DNA from: Ligula intestinalis
Lineage: Eukaryota > Platyhelminthes > Cestoda > Diphyllobothriidea > Diphyllobothriidae
Reading direction: 5' to 3'
NCBI GenBank assembly: GCA_036362985.1
Contig: JAYGXS010000009.1
Coordinates: forward strand, 11,404,760-11,468,759
DNA length: 64,000 nt
Positions 44,355-55,300 of this stretch are shown here, piece by piece (the stretch's first letter is position 1; the number at the start of each line of letters is the position of its first letter). A program made the position numbers and the translations under genes. Under the pieces are notes generated by a model. That model saw nothing but the letters and a program-made list of their open reading frames with translations. It searched no databases and was not told where the DNA came from.

Positions 44355-45954
44355 GTGAGTAACTGCCCCGCAGGTGTTCGGAATATTTGACTACGATATT
44401 CATACCGTCCTCCACTTGTGTGGTGCAATTAAGCTAGGAGTATTTTATTTGTATATCAATGCACTTACACCTGTTCACGAAGTAACAGATATTAAAGCAT
44501 AAGGTTTAGGGTAAACTGACTGCGCCCCACGCATTTATGTCTTCAAAGTATATGGGCCACTAAATATATAGGCATCAAAAGTTCATACTTTGCGCGTTAC
44601 ATGCTACATACGTTCTTAATATGCAGTACGCTCGATGTTATGTTTGTTTCGTGACTAAAATAAAATAACATTGAATCAATTTTCTTTCAATTTGAAAAGT
44701 TTCGTTGCACTTTTTTTTCTGGTAAAAACAGTAAGTCAAACCACGAAACGGATAATGTTTAAAAACGATTTAATGCAATTTGCATATTTTGCTTATGGTA
44801 AGTTACTCCTCTGACGGGGTATTTTTTAATTAATTAAAAATGGCTGTTGAAAATAAGGGGTATGGAAAACCATAAGGATATTAGTCGATGTTCGTGCGCC
44901 ACGCATCAATTTGGTTGGAATGTTGAAGATAAATTCAACAATTCTTCTTAGGAAAATAAATGTAAAGAGACCAGTATAGTTAATTATACTCACGTGAGAA
45001 GAATAAATACGAGACCGAAATCACAACCCTGCCTTTTAAAATGTAAAGCTGACATTTTTCATATGCAAAAACCAAATTTCAACTTCATTTTGCTTCAAAA
45101 CATTGTTTAAACAGTTTGCCTTTAGACGTATAAATATGGTATTGAGAATTTTAAAAGTATACCTATATTTTGAGACCGAATGTTACAAAGCGGTTTTTGG
45201 TTTTTACACTGCTCACACACGCATTCTCACATCTTAACTTATTTCACACAGCGGTCCGTCAGTATTGTACAGAGTTTCCTAGATTATCTTACAAAGGAGC
45301 CCATGCAGTATTCATAACGCTTAAATAATAACTGCAGTAGGTGCATATTCTCATGAAAAACGTTTGAAAACATAATGAATATTATTTTGCGGGAAGTAAG
45401 CCCACGCTGCGTGCCCCCAAACTATCATAAAAATATAGTTAGGACTATAAGTAAAACAGTCAGAGTTTGGTTGAGAAATTACTATTTACTAGCATAGAAA
45501 AATGTAATTTTCACAAGAACCTGCTAACTCAAGAAATAGCAATATGAAAACTAACTGATGCGATGTGACATAAAAGTGTGTTTAAGGCATGGGAATGAAA
45601 AAGGATGGCAAGGATCGGCAGGGCCAATGATAAGATGGTTAGACTAGTGCTCGAAAGCTGGTCGAGGACTGGCACACAGAGGCATCGAGTTAAACCCCGC
45701 CTGCCTAGCCAAGCGCGCAAGGCTCACACCCGCACAGAACGGGGCGCTAAGGCGGGAGAGTAGCGACACAGAAACCGTTAATGCTGTGAAAGCGGGGGTG
45801 GCAGCGGAACAGGCTGACGCAGCGCCAATGACAGTGGAGAGGATGGCGCCAATCAACAGTCAAAAGACGGACGATCTCACGTGCATCGCACATGGGTACA
45901 ACACCCGGCTCTCGGCGAGGCGCATTAACTCAAGGCCGGCGGAAGAGTAAGCAT
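44355..45954. other. AT-rich; tail-like repeat near the end
   Basis: No genes are recognised to 45600. 45620-45950 has higher GC and leads into the hammerhead at 45955, so it is probably the body of a small hammerhead-bearing element. Confidence 0.3.
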
Positions 45955-45998
45955 CATGCTCTGAAGATGAGAACGAGCATGTTTTCGAAACGTCAACA
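45955..45998 (+). ncRNA. Hammerhead core, PLE type
   Basis: CTGAAGA at 45961-45967 (position 7 is free in hammerheads), a 6-bp stem II GAGAAC/GTTTTC with loop GAGCAT, and GAAACGTC at 45987-45994. All invariant core positions are present. Helix III is the palindrome ACGT and so would need a dimer. Helix I is weak as far as I can see. Confidence 0.5.
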
Positions 45999-47439
45999 CA
46001 AATAAAATTTAAACCGAGCACATCCCCCTCCTTCTTCTTTCAGGGATGATGAGCACAACCTATATATAAACATACATATCTTGATACAGAACTTCGTGGG
46101 GGGGGATGATTATATCACTGAGGCGACGATATATGCTAGTGTGGACGCAGCCGTGGTTGATAGTGAGGTGTGCACGACCGCGGGCTTAGCGGGTGTTGAC
46201 AACGTAGGCGGCAGGCGTCACTGCACGCATTCCACTTCGCGGTCCCCGGCTCCTCGGCGGGTTTTAGCATGCAGGCCACTGCTGCTGTTGCTGGTGGATT
46301 CTGCGGCCGTAGTGGCGTTATCTGCTGCTTATGAATCTAGTAGTGCAGGGTTCGCTTGTTAGGAGAGGGCAATTGTCACAGCCTGCGTCACTGTGCATTC
46401 GCGTGGATAATTGTTCTATAAATTAACATGTGTGTGTTTTCTTCGGTTAACCATATTTATCGAGTGCAATACGCGGTGTGATAAGGGTAGTGCGAGCGAG
46501 AAAGACAGAGAGCTAATAAATTTGACGCGTCAGACGGGTATGCTATCGCAAATGATTACCCACGGAATGGTGCAATTAACATCGAGCGACTACACGGTGT
46601 GTCACTAGACCTGCCTCTTCTACCCTCTGAGCTCAATCCAGTGGCTAGGTGGAACATGGTTTGTACGACATGCTATACGGTGCTGTCACTGTTTTTAGAA
46701 GATAGGCTGCGGATGTAGTGAGTATAACTGGTCTGTGAATACAGTTGTCACCATAGCTAACGTAAACGATATGCAGAAAAGTTGAGCGGACCGTGTGGGG
46801 GTTTTCACAGAAGTCACAACATACAGTTGTATTGAACACCTGCGCTGACTGTAGATGATAATGATTGCAGGCAAATGAAATTAGTAAAATAAAGCATGCC
46901 TACTGCTGCCGAAGAAGTAGACAAGAATTTGCGTCTTGACACGCCACTGGACTGACAACTCATACTTCGGCTTTGTACCTCGTAATTGTCGAGTGCTGGT
47001 GACAAGAGAGCAGAATGGTCACGTGGTGTTTGTTGGCTTATATGCACTTCACACAGCTGCATGGTCGTGCACATTACTCAAGTGTGCACCTTGTCTGCAA
47101 ACTTGTTGCTGCGTCGGCTGTAGTGCGACACCGGAATAGCGTAACACGCTCACACACATATCGTGCTCAGTCTGGTGTCATAGTACAACAGACCCTGAAA
47201 CTGCAGATGCAATATCAACTGATTTACCGACAAGGTGCAAACATGAGCAACCTGCACGAACATGCAGCTGTGCGAAGTATATTCAGGCCAGCACGTGGCT
47301 GGTCCGCCATCATATCACCGCCGGCCACTGCCTCCGTCAACAACTGCCGAGGTGGTGCGTGTGCAGGCGATTAAGCACCAAACTGTCTCATACCCAAATG
47401 CTTATTAGGCCTTTAAAAGCGTGATATGATTGTTGTTCG
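45999..47439. other. No recognised gene
   Basis: The plus ORF 46081-46362 (93 codons, Ala/Val-rich) and the overlapping ORFs at 46814-47374 show no motif and no supporting splice sites. Confidence 0.3.
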
Positions 47440-47600
47440 TTCCACAGAATCTGCCGACTCCGTGGGGATGGGCGTATTAGCCGTCATCAACCAGCCATCC
47501 TCGACCCGACGGAGTGCCCAACTTGAGGCTCCAACCCGTTGACCTTATTTGCCGGAAGTCCAACTCGCTTTCCATTGCGCCATACGCTCGTTGTAACACT
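47440..47600 (-). mobile_element. tRNA-derived SINE with broken hammerhead core
   Basis: Minus strand: A box 'ATGGCGCAATGGAAAG' near 47583, B box 'GGGTTGGAGCCTC' near 47540, and about 45 nt later TTGATGA, stem II GGCTAATACGCC and ATCC where GAAA is expected. Layout and spacing match the SINE at 6085-6238. The hammerhead here is inactive by two core changes. Confidence 0.5.
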
Positions 47601-48839
47601 GGTTTAAATAACGAAGATCCACTTTTGGAGAATGGGACGCACTCTTCCTGCTCTTCCTTGGGGTTCAATCTCGAATTAGTTACATGATCAGTCTGGGAAC
47701 GAAAACGTTTCGCAATCAACGAATATCCGTGCGCATTCCTTAAAAAATGCGGCCGATGAGCCAGATGAAGGTATCAAAGGAGGCAGGCAGAGCCAACACG
47801 CTGACGAGCGACACCTTCTAAGGCTGGTGTACCCGAATAATTCACTCAAAGCAAATTTTGGATAAGCTTTGCTCACATAACCGGAGTAACAATCCACAGG
47901 TCACTCGTGCATCCATTAACAAAAAATCCGCTGTCATTAATGGAATAGATGTCGTTTCGGTCAAACAAATAATATTGGTGAAACCGGTGGATGGCTTCTC
48001 ATGAGACTATACGAGCACGAACGCACCGTGCGACGGAAGCACAAGTGTTCCTTGGTAACCGGATATGCATCCAGGCCAGGGCACGGCTTCTATTTCGAAC
48101 ACCTGCGAGTACTGGGTCAGACGGACGACAGAGACTGATGGCTGCTGCAGGCAGCATGTCACTCACATTCACAGTCTATTAATAGGCATATCAATATTCA
48201 AGGCACCTTTTTCGCAATGCGTGCGAAAAATCGTTGGCAAAGCCCATGGTCATCATCGATAGAGGTGAGGTGAATATGCAGTTAGCTGTACACTTACTCG
48301 TTCCCTGACAGTGGTTTCGCGTGAGAATTCGAAACTTCAGGCATATAAACAACTGGTCCGTTAGGACACTTTCTTGTCTTCAGTATATTTGACAGCATAC
48401 TTTGACGTTACCTTCCTGTTTAAAGACGGGTTCTTAACTTTGAGATGATGATTGGCTCACCCGTCGACACCCAAAACCGCCTTTGTGACCAGAACCTCCT
48501 GCTGGTCTCGCCTTCTTTCACTGTGGAAATCAAAATTAGGCGTTGGTCTGGATGATAGGGATCTCTGGGCATGTTCGCAGAAATAGCACTTAATTATCAC
48601 TGAATCCGTGGGGACCGTGGAAATCTATCCCTCACCCTCCAGTTAACTGCCTACTTTATTGTACCTGTATAGCACATAGTAACTTGAAATATGCGTAGAC
48701 GTCCGCATTTTCGAAAAAAAACATTTGTGGTTTAAATTATTTTAGACCCAAAGGTAAGGATTAGAATATGTCTCGGGTTTACTTGCTATCCCATACTTGC
48801 AGCCATGTTGGTAGTTTAAAGCATAGAGTAGTGAGAAGT
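47601..48839. other. No recognised gene
   Basis: Short ORFs on both strands, nothing recognised. Confidence 0.3.
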
Positions 48840-49801
48840 AGAAGACGACTCGATCGTTGCGACCCTATTTTAATTCACCTGAAATTTTTTGAAATCCTTC
48901 GCGAATTTATCATCAGAGGCATACGCCCTGAACAGTAGCAGCAAGAGTGTGTATTTGCACAGGGTTTTGCCGTGAAATTTTAAACGTACAGAAAAAAATA
49001 GATGAATTCCTTGTGTGCGCTGATTCGTTGCGTCATCACTGACCATCTGGCCTAGCGGTGTTGGCATAATATGATGTGGTGGGCTGTCTGTTCTCCTGGT
49101 GGCCATTTGCTTTGGTCACTTTTAGTCTCTACACTGAATATTGATTGGGCGAATAGTTGCACTTGTTGATTTATTGGGGCGCGTGAGCCATGACTAAAGT
49201 AATTCTGGGCATATTAGATTTTCACCTTCTGCGACAATTTCGGCCCCATACAATTTGAATGTGTGGCTGGGTCTCGTTTTATGAGCTGCAACTTGAGAAT
49301 TTGCATACTTCCGCTGCTTGGCTGCGACATCTTCGACAATTCACGTATTTAAGAGCCTGCCAGATTCTCCGAGATAGTTATTTTGCTCGCAACTGCACCA
49401 GATCATGTAGACGACTTCAGATGCTTTTTGCCATGGCAGTGGGTGTTCAAGCTTCATGATCTGACGCCTAGTGATTGCTTTCGGCCTATGTGCGACTCCA
49501 CTTCTACAGTAGACGCCATGAATCAGGCAAAATTCCCATAAAGGCGAAAGATTGATACCTTATAGCTAATCGGTATCGACTCAGGTTGTGATATTAATTA
49601 TTATGAAGTCTATTCTGAAGTTTATTCCTTTATGATAGGATGCGAACTTTTTAACGAGCTTCGTTCTGACTACCAACAAAAATTATACATTGGAAAAGCT
49701 GGCTTCTTAAGTAATATGGCTTTTTATCATTGCTTTTGATTGTCTTTATAAATTCAAATATACTTTATGGAAAACATGCACGAAAAAATTATTTCTTGTT
49801 C

Positions 49802-50923
49802 AGAAGTCAGGATTGGCAAACACATGTTTTCAGCAAATCATCGTCAGGCCAGAACATTTGCAAGGTAATTAAAACTATACAGATGGACAGGGTTAAATAG
49901 TGTAGTTTAATTACATTTCATCGTTTACGCGTCGCCCGCATGGCGAGGTCGCTGTTTAGATGTTTGTGCGTCCGGGGAGGGGAGGAGGGGTAGGATGGGA
50001 GGGTAATTGGGTTAGGTTGTGGGATTGATCAGAGGGGAGATGCATGGGGGGATAATTGCTGCTATTTGTGCACAGCGAACGACTGTCACTGGGGGGTGGG
50101 GTCAAAGTGCGATCGTCACCTGTCGTCGGGGTCGGCCACGGAAGTGAAATGGCTTCTGTCAGTTTCTTGTGACAACACAGCACCGGATTCTCTAGCCCTA
50201 TAGCTACTGCTTCGGCGGTTGCAAGCACCCTTTGGCCTAGGCCCTTGGAAAAGTTGGCTGGTGTCCGGTAGACAACCTGAAAGGCTTTGTTAGTATCGAC
50301 TTGATGATTCGCATCGACGAGATGTGCGAGAATAGAACTCTAAATCCATCTAGTCTCGCCTTTACGTAACCAGGCCGGTATATGCTCACGTACCCTCTTT
50401 TCCAGGCGCATCGTTGTTTGGCCTATGTATCTTGCTTCACAGGAGCAAGTGAAAGAGTAAATGCACATGGATGTGGCCTTCAACGGGAGTCGGTCTTTTC
50501 CTCCTTATCGTAGGATAGGAGAGTTCGTGAAGAACACCCGTAAGTTCGCCGCGGGGAAAGCGCTAGCGATTGCGGTTCTTAGACGCCGTCTGACCAGCTC
50601 GCTTGCTGCATCGCCCGAGAAAGGCAGTCTTATGAAAACGTCTTTCTTTTCTGCTGTTAAGGTATCAGGCTTTTTGTCTCGCTCGCCAATATTCCTGAGG
50701 ATGAACGTCTCCAGGTATCCATTTTTGATGAGTATCTGCTGCAGCTGTTGGAGCTCTCCTTCCACAGTTTCGGGAGAACAGATCTTTCGTACTCTAGCTG
50801 CTAGTCCCTGGACTAGATTTCGTTTTATAGTTAGCGGAACAAAACTGTGAAAGTTGGTGTATCGTCCCGTCCAGGTTTTCTTTCGAAAGACTCTACGCAG
50901 GATCGATCCATCATCTTGCCTTC
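49802..50923 (-). mobile_element. PLE copy 9, inserted in MITE-2 with 10-bp target duplication
   Basis: TTTCTTGTTC occurs at 49792-49801 and 50924-50933, as a target-site duplication. The minus strand starts in the RT C-terminus ('RRQDDGSILRRVF'), continues 'FHSFVPLTIKRNLV', linker, a stop, then GIY-YIG 'CSCEARYIGQTTMRLEKRV', another stop, and 'AEAVAIGLENPVLC' with a Pro-rich end. It is 5'-truncated. The tail near 49860-49835 has CTGACGA and GAAAAC in hammerhead order but little stem II. It is a different PLE subfamily from copies 1 and 4. Confidence 0.8.
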
Positions 50924-51243
50924 TTTCTTGTTCCTTTTTCATAGCAAATTATGCCTTCTTTAAATGTTTTACTCAACAAATATAGCTGTCGGTTTAAAAA
51001 AAGTTGCTCAACGGTCGAATAGTTGTCTAACCTAGTGACTGCTACACTCGAATTCAAAGTTTAAACATTGCGCACTATGTACATTTTGTTTAAGAAAAAG
51101 AACATTTTCGCCTAGTGTTTGAGAAAGAAGTCATATAGTTGTCATAAACTATTGGAATATGTACTATTGCAATATACATATTGAAAATATATTTAAAAAA
51201 AAATATATACATATATATCAGTAAGGGGGGTATGACAGCGTCT

Positions 51244-51306
51244 GGGGGTAACCTGATACAGAACTGTTTCGGGCTTATTAGCCTTCATCAGCCAAGCATA
51301 ACCCTG
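51244..51306 (-). ncRNA. Type I hammerhead ribozyme, unit 1
   Basis: CTGATGA (51291-51285), stem II GGCT/AGCC with AATA loop, GAAA (51270-51267), helix III ACA/TGT with GTTC loop, predicted cleavage after GTA. Helix I: inner TTGG/TCAG and outer GGGT/ACCC with an internal loop between. All core residues are present, and helix III can close as a monomer. The pair next to the core in stem II is A.C. Confidence 0.65.
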
Positions 51307-51612
51307 AACACCAGCTGGTCGGACAACACAAACAAACACACTTACAGACGGCGCAGTTGGTCCACCACTGGTGTCTATCAGATGGGTCATAAGCACTTCA
51401 TCGAACCGCAGTTCATCAGCGCCTCGCCACCTGCCATTTGCTGTCACTGCTAATATGGTATATATTCACTCAGGAATGTGCGAACACCGATCGAATAGGC
51501 TTCCGAACTAAACCAAATTTCATGTGGTGGTCAGAGGTCCCCAACGGGTGACCGCCTGCCAGGCCGATTCCGGCCAAGTCATAAGAGCAGTAAGGGGGGT
51601 ATGACAGCGTCT

Positions 51613-51675
51613 GGGGGTAACCTGATACAGAACTGTTTCGGGCTTATAAGCCTTCATCAGCCAAGCATAACCCTG
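51613..51675 (-). ncRNA. Type I hammerhead ribozyme, unit 2
   Basis: Same as the unit 1 hammerhead, 369 bp downstream. It has one change in the stem II loop (TATA for AATA), which leaves the stem paired. Confidence 0.65.
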
Positions 51676-51786
51676 AACACCAGCTGGTCGGACAACACAA
51701 ACAAACGCACTTACAGACGGCGCAGTTGGTCCACCACTGGTGTCTATCAGATGGGTCATAAGCACTTCATCGAACCGCAGTTCATC

Positions 51787-51850
51787 AGGGTTATGGTTGG
51801 CTGATGAAGGCTAATAAGCCCGAAACAGTTCTGTATCAGGTTACCCCCAG
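51787..51850 (+). ncRNA. Type I hammerhead ribozyme, inverted copy
   Basis: CTGATGA at 51801-51807, stem II GGCT/AGCC, GAAA at 51822-51825, helix III ACA/TGT, outer helix I GGGT/ACCC. The only change near the core is GGTTGG for GCTTGG in the upstream strand. Confidence 0.65.
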
Positions 51851-52687
51851 ACGCTGTCATACCCCCCTTACTGCTCTTATGACTTGGCCGGAATCGGCCT
51901 GGCAGGCGGTCACCCGTTGGGGACCTCTGACCACCACATGAACTTCGTTTAGTTCGGAAGCCTATTCGATCGGTGTTCACACATTCCTGAGTGAATATAT
52001 ATATATATGTATATAGATTGAAATAGATATTTAAATATATATTAAAATACATAGGCAGCATTTATAAAATGGAGGATACGACGTTTTATGAATATAAAAC
52101 TTACAATTATAAAAAAGCTCATAATAAACATATTTTAACAACCTAAATCTTCCCCCTTTTTGACATAACATTTGAAAGAGACGTAATTTTCTATCAACCA
52201 AGTAAAACAAATATTTTTTCGTGCATATTTTTCATAAACCGTGTTCGAATTAATAATGAAAGTCGAAATCAATGATCAGAAAGCAAACTACGTAAGTAAT
52301 CAGTTTTACAATAAATATTTTTGCTGGTAGTCAGAAACGAAGTTCATTAAAAAGCCCGCATCCTATCATGACGGAAAAGACCTCAGAATAGACTATAATA
52401 TAATCAGTATCACGACATTATTCAATACCGATTGGCGAACGAGTATCAATCTTTCGCTTTTGTCGAAATTTTGCGTGATTCGCGACGTCCACTGTAAGTG
52501 GTGCGACAAGGCGGCTGAGGGCCTTCGATACCTTTTTGACGAACGGGAGCGCTCGCAAAATTTAAAAGTCAATGCGACTTTGTTGGCCATCTCGTTTGAG
52601 CAAGCAGTGGTTGCCGAAGTTGCGCGGCTAGCCATTTTCTCTGAACACCAGTCGAAGTTATTGTACCTCGGCTACTTTATCTTTTGG

Positions 52688-54285
52688 TTCACTGCAGTTC
52701 ATCTCCTGCCTACGCAGAGTCGTTTGACCTCGCTTCCGAAGACGAAGTAACCAACGTAATGCAGAGGCTACGCAATGACAAGACGTGCGGAGAGGACGAT
52801 ATTCCCACAGAAATCTACAAATTCTTTGTCAGCGCCCTGGCTCTTTGGCTCCAAAAGTTGATTGTGCAGGTGTGGCGAAAAGAGGCCGTTCCCGATGAGT
52901 GGGACTTAGGTATCATATTACCTGTCCGCAAGCAGGAATATAAGAGAAGATCCGCGAAACTACCGTGGCGTAAGTCTTATCGATGTTGCTGCAAAGATCT
53001 TTGCTGTTGTTCTTCTTAAGCGCTTCCAGTCTGTACGCGACTCAAGGACACGACCCAACCAAGCCGGATTTCGAGCTTGGCGTGGAATTCCGCCATAGCA
53101 ACCAGCAACCGATGGCCGTTTGCATCGTTGACTTTGCCGCCGCGTTCTATTTCATCCATCGTGAGTCCTTGTGGCAAATAATGCAACTGGATGGAGTGCC
53201 AACCAAACTCATTGCCATGATAAAGGCCTACTATCAGTCTACCACCGCACGAGTCTTGGTTTACAAAAATCTCTCTCAGTCGCTTGCTATCCGATCTGGT
53301 GTCCATCAGGGCTGCGTCCTTTCGCCCATTCTGTTTAACTACGTCATTGACTGGATTCTCGGAAAAGCGCTTCATGATGAGGTGATGTTGAACTTGCACC
53401 CAGACGCCGACGAAATGATCTCGACTACGCCGATGATATTGCGCTGTATGTTTCAAGCGTTGGTGGTTTACAGGCGGTAGTGTCGCGGTTAAATGAGATC
53501 GCTATGTCGGTAGGCATGTCCATAAATTCCGAAAAGACGAATTTGTTCTTGAGCTGCATCCCGGACCAGGAAAAGGCACCTCTGGGGATTAATAGCCATC
53601 AACTTGAAGAAGTAGACAGCTTTAAGTACCTCGGGGCGAGGCTGTTACCGAATAGGCAGAGCAAGGACGACATAGTCTCCCGTATCGATGCTGCTCGCTG
53701 GGCTTTCTCAATCCTTCGAAAGCACCTATGGATCTGGCGTGACATCTCCATCGCCACGAAGATTCGTGTATACCGTGCATCCAGTTGGTCAGGCCTGCTC
53801 TATGGATGTGCATGCTGGGCTGTGCGCACTGAAAATGAGCGAAGACTAGAGGTTTTTGACAACCAGTGCCTGAGAACGATCCTGCGAGTTCAGTATAACG
53901 ATTTCATCTCAAATGAGACAGTCCACATCCACTGCGATCGTATCACGAGGATATCTCAGGTCATTCAAGAAAGGCGAATGAGGTCGTTTGGACACGTGCT
54001 TTATCGTGCGCCCCATGCGTAAACATGTGCTGCCCTCGACCCGGCAACCCAGCCCAACTGGAAACGTCAAAGAGGAGGGCAACTGAAGACTTGGCTCGAC
54101 ACTATCCGGTAAGACATGGAAGCAGTTCTTTGACCTTCTTTTTTCGGTTTGCGTCGCTGGAGAAGGGACTAAGTGGATTTTTCCAGATCCGCTGCCGCCA
54201 ATCACCACGCATGGAGAGGTACCGTTCGTGACGTTCCTGAGGCTGGGTAGATCAGGCATGATCACAGCCGTAACAAGTGGAAGTA
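52688..54285 (+). mobile_element. RTE-2: 5'-truncated RTE copy inserted in PLE copy 8
   Basis: It starts in the linker before the RT (corresponding to about 9150 of RTE-1) and ends with 'taacaagtggaagtaaataa', a variant of the RTE-1 3' microsatellite. RT blocks: 'NDKTCGEDDI', 'CIVDFAAAFYF' (motif A second Asp replaced by Tyr), 'SGVHQGCVLSPILFN', YADD intact but in a shifted frame (about 53430), 'FKYLGARLLPNRQSKDDIV', 'ERRLEVFDNQCLRTILR'. One 180-codon frame (53480-54022) covers the C-terminal part. No clear target duplication is visible at the PLE junctions. Confidence 0.8.
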
Positions 54286-54415
54286 AATAAGTCTCAACAG
54301 GCCGATAGAGCGTCTTAACGCAAGTAAGTTTTTGGCCGATTGGGTAGTTACTGTTGTAATTCAGTACTTGCACCGTGTTTGTCGCTTTCATAAAACCATT
54401 ATTCTTTAGGCCACC

Positions 54416-55294
54416 CTAATATTTGCGACGGACGAGGAAATCAAGGAAGGCCCGCTGTTTGTTCTTTGCCTCCTTCATCGTTACCTGATTGTCCGGGGAG
54501 CCGCTGTTGAGACGTTCCTTGAACGTGAGCACCTGATCCCGTTTGGTGACGACGAACTTTTCATCCATATTCCGCGCCCAGAATTTCGGTTTAATGGTAT
54601 TAGAAGTCAAGTGAATTCAGCCGTTGCAGGACCGCCACGGCCATGCGTCCCAAAATCGGTGAACCCATTGGTGACCCCTTTACCTGCTCGTAAATTTTTC
54701 CATCAAATCTGAAGTACGTCTACAGACAGAACTTCAGGAGCTGTAGTATATCGACACGTTCAAGGTGATTTTCTGTCTCATCGTGTTTGCTTTATAGGAG
54801 TAGGTCGACGGTCTCGACTGTCAGATCCTGAGGGATCGTGACATCGAAGGCAGGAGACTAAACCCTTTAAGTTTCTCTGAGAATTGTGTTGATGTTCGTA
54901 TCATGGTCTCTGCATCAGAGGTCAGGAATTTGAGACGCCGAAACAGTCATTTAGCCAGTCCGTACGTTGGAGAACCTTTCAGTGATACGATGACCCGGAG
55001 AGGAGCGCCCTCATTATGCGCTTTCGGGAGGCCATGGAAGCGGGCTAAGGGCGTTTCTTGTGCCATCGTCGTGCATCGGTCAGTCGGCGTTATTTTACCC
55101 GAATTATTTTGTGCCATCAGGGTCAAATTTATTTTACGTGTCAGGCTTTTGATGGGATTGGTTTCACAAGGAGCATGACACTTACGATCCTCCAGTAAGT
55201 TTTTCAACTTCAGAGGGTAGTCGGTCCTTTTTAGTATGACCGTAGACCGCCCCGTTTCGGCTGACATGATGACGATATCCTGGTTCGAGCCCAC
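54416..55294 (-). pseudogene. PLE copy 8 reverse transcriptase, N-terminal and palm parts
   Basis: The minus strand from 55294 is open for 115 codons: 'NQDIVIMSAETGRSTVIL', 'NPIKSLTRKINLTLM' and 'LARFHGLPKAHNEGAPLRVI' are RT motifs 1-2a of Penelope-type enzymes. After a stop the reading is interrupted to about 54610, then 'PKFWARNMDEKFVVTKRDQV' is where YVDD should be: Y, V and the second D are replaced (NMDE), so the palm is dead. 'NKQRAFLDFLVRRK' follows. Confidence 0.75.
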
Positions 55295-55300
55295 ATGTCT

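Larger units (their letters stand above)
51215..52010. mobile_element. Retrozyme-like hammerhead tandem repeat, 369-bp unit
   Basis: Unit 1 spans 51222-51590 and an incomplete unit 2 starts at 51591, both antisense. At about 51789 the array flips and a third, sense, partial copy runs to about 52000. Every copy contains one hammerhead. (TA)-rich tracts bound the array at 51185-51220 and 51996-52015. No protein is encoded; the ORFs on both strands merely overlap the repeat. Short tandem non-coding units with one hammerhead each are the layout of retrozymes and of schistosome Sm-alpha repeats. Confidence 0.6.
49507..52494. mobile_element. MITE-2: Tc1/mariner-type element in a PLE, itself invaded
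   Basis: The ends are 'CAGTAGACGCCATGAATCA' (left) and, as complement, 'CAGTGGACGTCGCGAATCA' (right). TA flanks both (49505-49506, 52495-52496). The inverted similarity continues inward for several hundred bp ('ggcgaaagattgatacc' and its counterpart; 'ggatgcgaactttttaacg' and its counterpart). Inner sequence matches the MITE at 30771-31744. Without its two guests (PLE 49802-50923 and the hammerhead repeats 51215-52010) it would be about 1.05 kb. There is no transposase. Confidence 0.7.
48840..55300 (-). mobile_element. PLE copy 8, minus strand, split by two insertions
   Basis: Pieces of one antisense PLE: RT N-terminus and core 55294-54290, linker 52687-52497, GIY-YIG plus tail 49506-48840. 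The gaps are filled by RTE-2 (52688-54285) and MITE-2 (49507-52494). Across the MITE, removing it and one TA rejoins 'gactccacttcta' to 'agtggtgcgac', which matches the uninterrupted sequence at 18160. The tail hammerhead (about 48934-48885) keeps CTGATGA but has AAAA in place of GAAAC. It is the longest PLE in the window and the oldest layer of the nest. Confidence 0.75.

Noticed and set aside
51181..51804. Repeated ORFs at 51193-51453 and 51520-51804 as duplicated genes
   Set aside because: They are readings of the 369-bp hammerhead repeat on both strands; no codon bias or start context supports them.
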